Assembly (NCBI RefSeq): GCF_030372105.1
Contig: NZ_JAUDBQ010000002.1
Location: 186,001 to 250,000, forward strand
DNA length: 64,000 nucleotides
Direction: 5' to 3'
Source of the DNA: Cellulomonas cellasea
Lineage (GTDB): Bacteria; Actinomycetota; Actinomycetes; Actinomycetales; Cellulomonadaceae
Shown: positions 63,732 to 64,000 of the stretch, piece by piece
Layout of the letters: each line of letters begins with the position of its first letter
Position numbering within the stretch: the stretch's first letter is position 1
Notes under the pieces: generated by a model
Databases searched by the model: none
The model's input: only the letters and a program-made list of their open reading frames with translations
Told to the model about the DNA's origin: nothing
Position numbers and translations under genes: made by a program

Positions 63732-64000
63732 TCAGTCGAGCAGGTCCTTCATCTTCTTCTGGATGAGCGCCGCGGACCGCCGGGGCGACAGCCGCGCCAG
63801 GCGGTCCAGCATCGTGGCGTCCTTGCCGACCGTGACCCGGTAGGCGTCGCGTTCCATCCCGTCGAGGATGATGCGAGCCGCGTCGGGGGCCGAGGTCATC
63901 TTGTGCTTCGACTGGTCCGCCGTGGCCGCGTCAGGCTTCCCGTGCATCTCCACGCCCGAGTTCTTGGTGATCTCTGTGTGGATCGCGCCCGGGAACACCA
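63732..64000 (-). CDS. short-chain dehydrogenase/reductase, C-terminal part (5' end outside window)
   Basis: Eighty-nine codons of an SDR C-terminus. The visible VFPGAIHTEI matches the post-catalytic motif of SDRs, and the end SPRRSAALIQKKMKDLL is a basic helix. The Rossmann motif and YxxxK lie beyond position 64000, so the subfamily cannot be assigned. It is followed by two hairpins. Confidence 0.8.
   Translation of the reverse strand, partial: VFPGAIHTEITKNSGVEMHGKPDAATADQSKHKMTSAPDAARIILDGMERDAYRVTVGKDATMLDRLARLSPRRSAALIQKKMKDLLD

Overview
The window is chromosomal DNA of a high-GC actinobacterium. The evidence is very GC-rich coding DNA, frequent GTG starts, chains of genes joined by 4-bp ATGA/GTGA stop-start overlaps, DtxR/IdeR-type iron boxes, and actinobacterial families (DUF3039, DUF2017, DUF5994, MbtH). 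The gene content (luxS-mtnN, DasABC-like sugar uptake, catechol siderophore) would fit a cellulomonad such as Cellulomonas, but that genus guess is inference. I saw no tRNA, rRNA, insertion sequence, prophage or CRISPR array. No stretch longer than about 280 bp lacks a gene.

Region 1 (1-10265) is one iron-regulated minus-strand operon. It starts at two adjacent iron boxes and runs fepD-fepG-fepC-fepB, dhbB-dhbA-dhbC-dhbE, an amine N-hydroxylase, a free-standing aryl carrier protein and mbtH, then leaves the window where an NRPS is expected. It should make and import a mixed catecholate/hydroxamate siderophore. Region 2 (10368-17739) is a conserved housekeeping block: ABC-F ATPase, rdgB, rph, an Rv1339-like MBL enzyme, murI, DUF2017 and clpS, with pncB divergent. 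This is the Mycobacterium order minus its central sulfur module. Region 3 (17971-20189) holds a DEAD-family helicase and a DUF3039 protein.

Region 4 (20259-28158) is an amino-sugar uptake and breakdown locus: ROK repressor, lipoprotein binding protein, two permeases, ROK kinase, nagB, plus a PfkB kinase and a divergent YtrA-type GntR regulator. Region 5 (28213-41506) is mixed: an orphan nuclease-like protein, pgi, an HtrA-like protease, an amidohydrolase, DUF5994, cspA, an S4 protein, luxS-mtnN, PhzF, a DHFR-like reductase, a leucine-rich-repeat membrane protein and a YdjM-like protein. Region 6 (41519-46830) is a complete oligopeptide ABC operon with a fused two-domain ATPase.

Region 7 (47108-56543) has a secreted HNH/excalibur lipoprotein, an LLM oxidoreductase, a TetR repressor and alpha/beta hydrolase facing each other across twin palindromic operators, a GHL10 glycoside-hydrolase-like lipoprotein or exported protein, a Ca-type P-ATPase and a YrzE-like membrane protein. 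Region 8 (56550-59281) is a compact sulfane-sulfur detoxification operon: CoA-disulfide reductase-rhodanese, rhodanese, a 39-residue Cys-rich protein and a CstR-type repressor, with CsoR/CstR palindromes before the first and last gene. Region 9 (59289-64000) holds rlmC, a SprT-like protein, a FadD acyl-CoA ligase, a P-loop kinase and the 3' end of an SDR gene.
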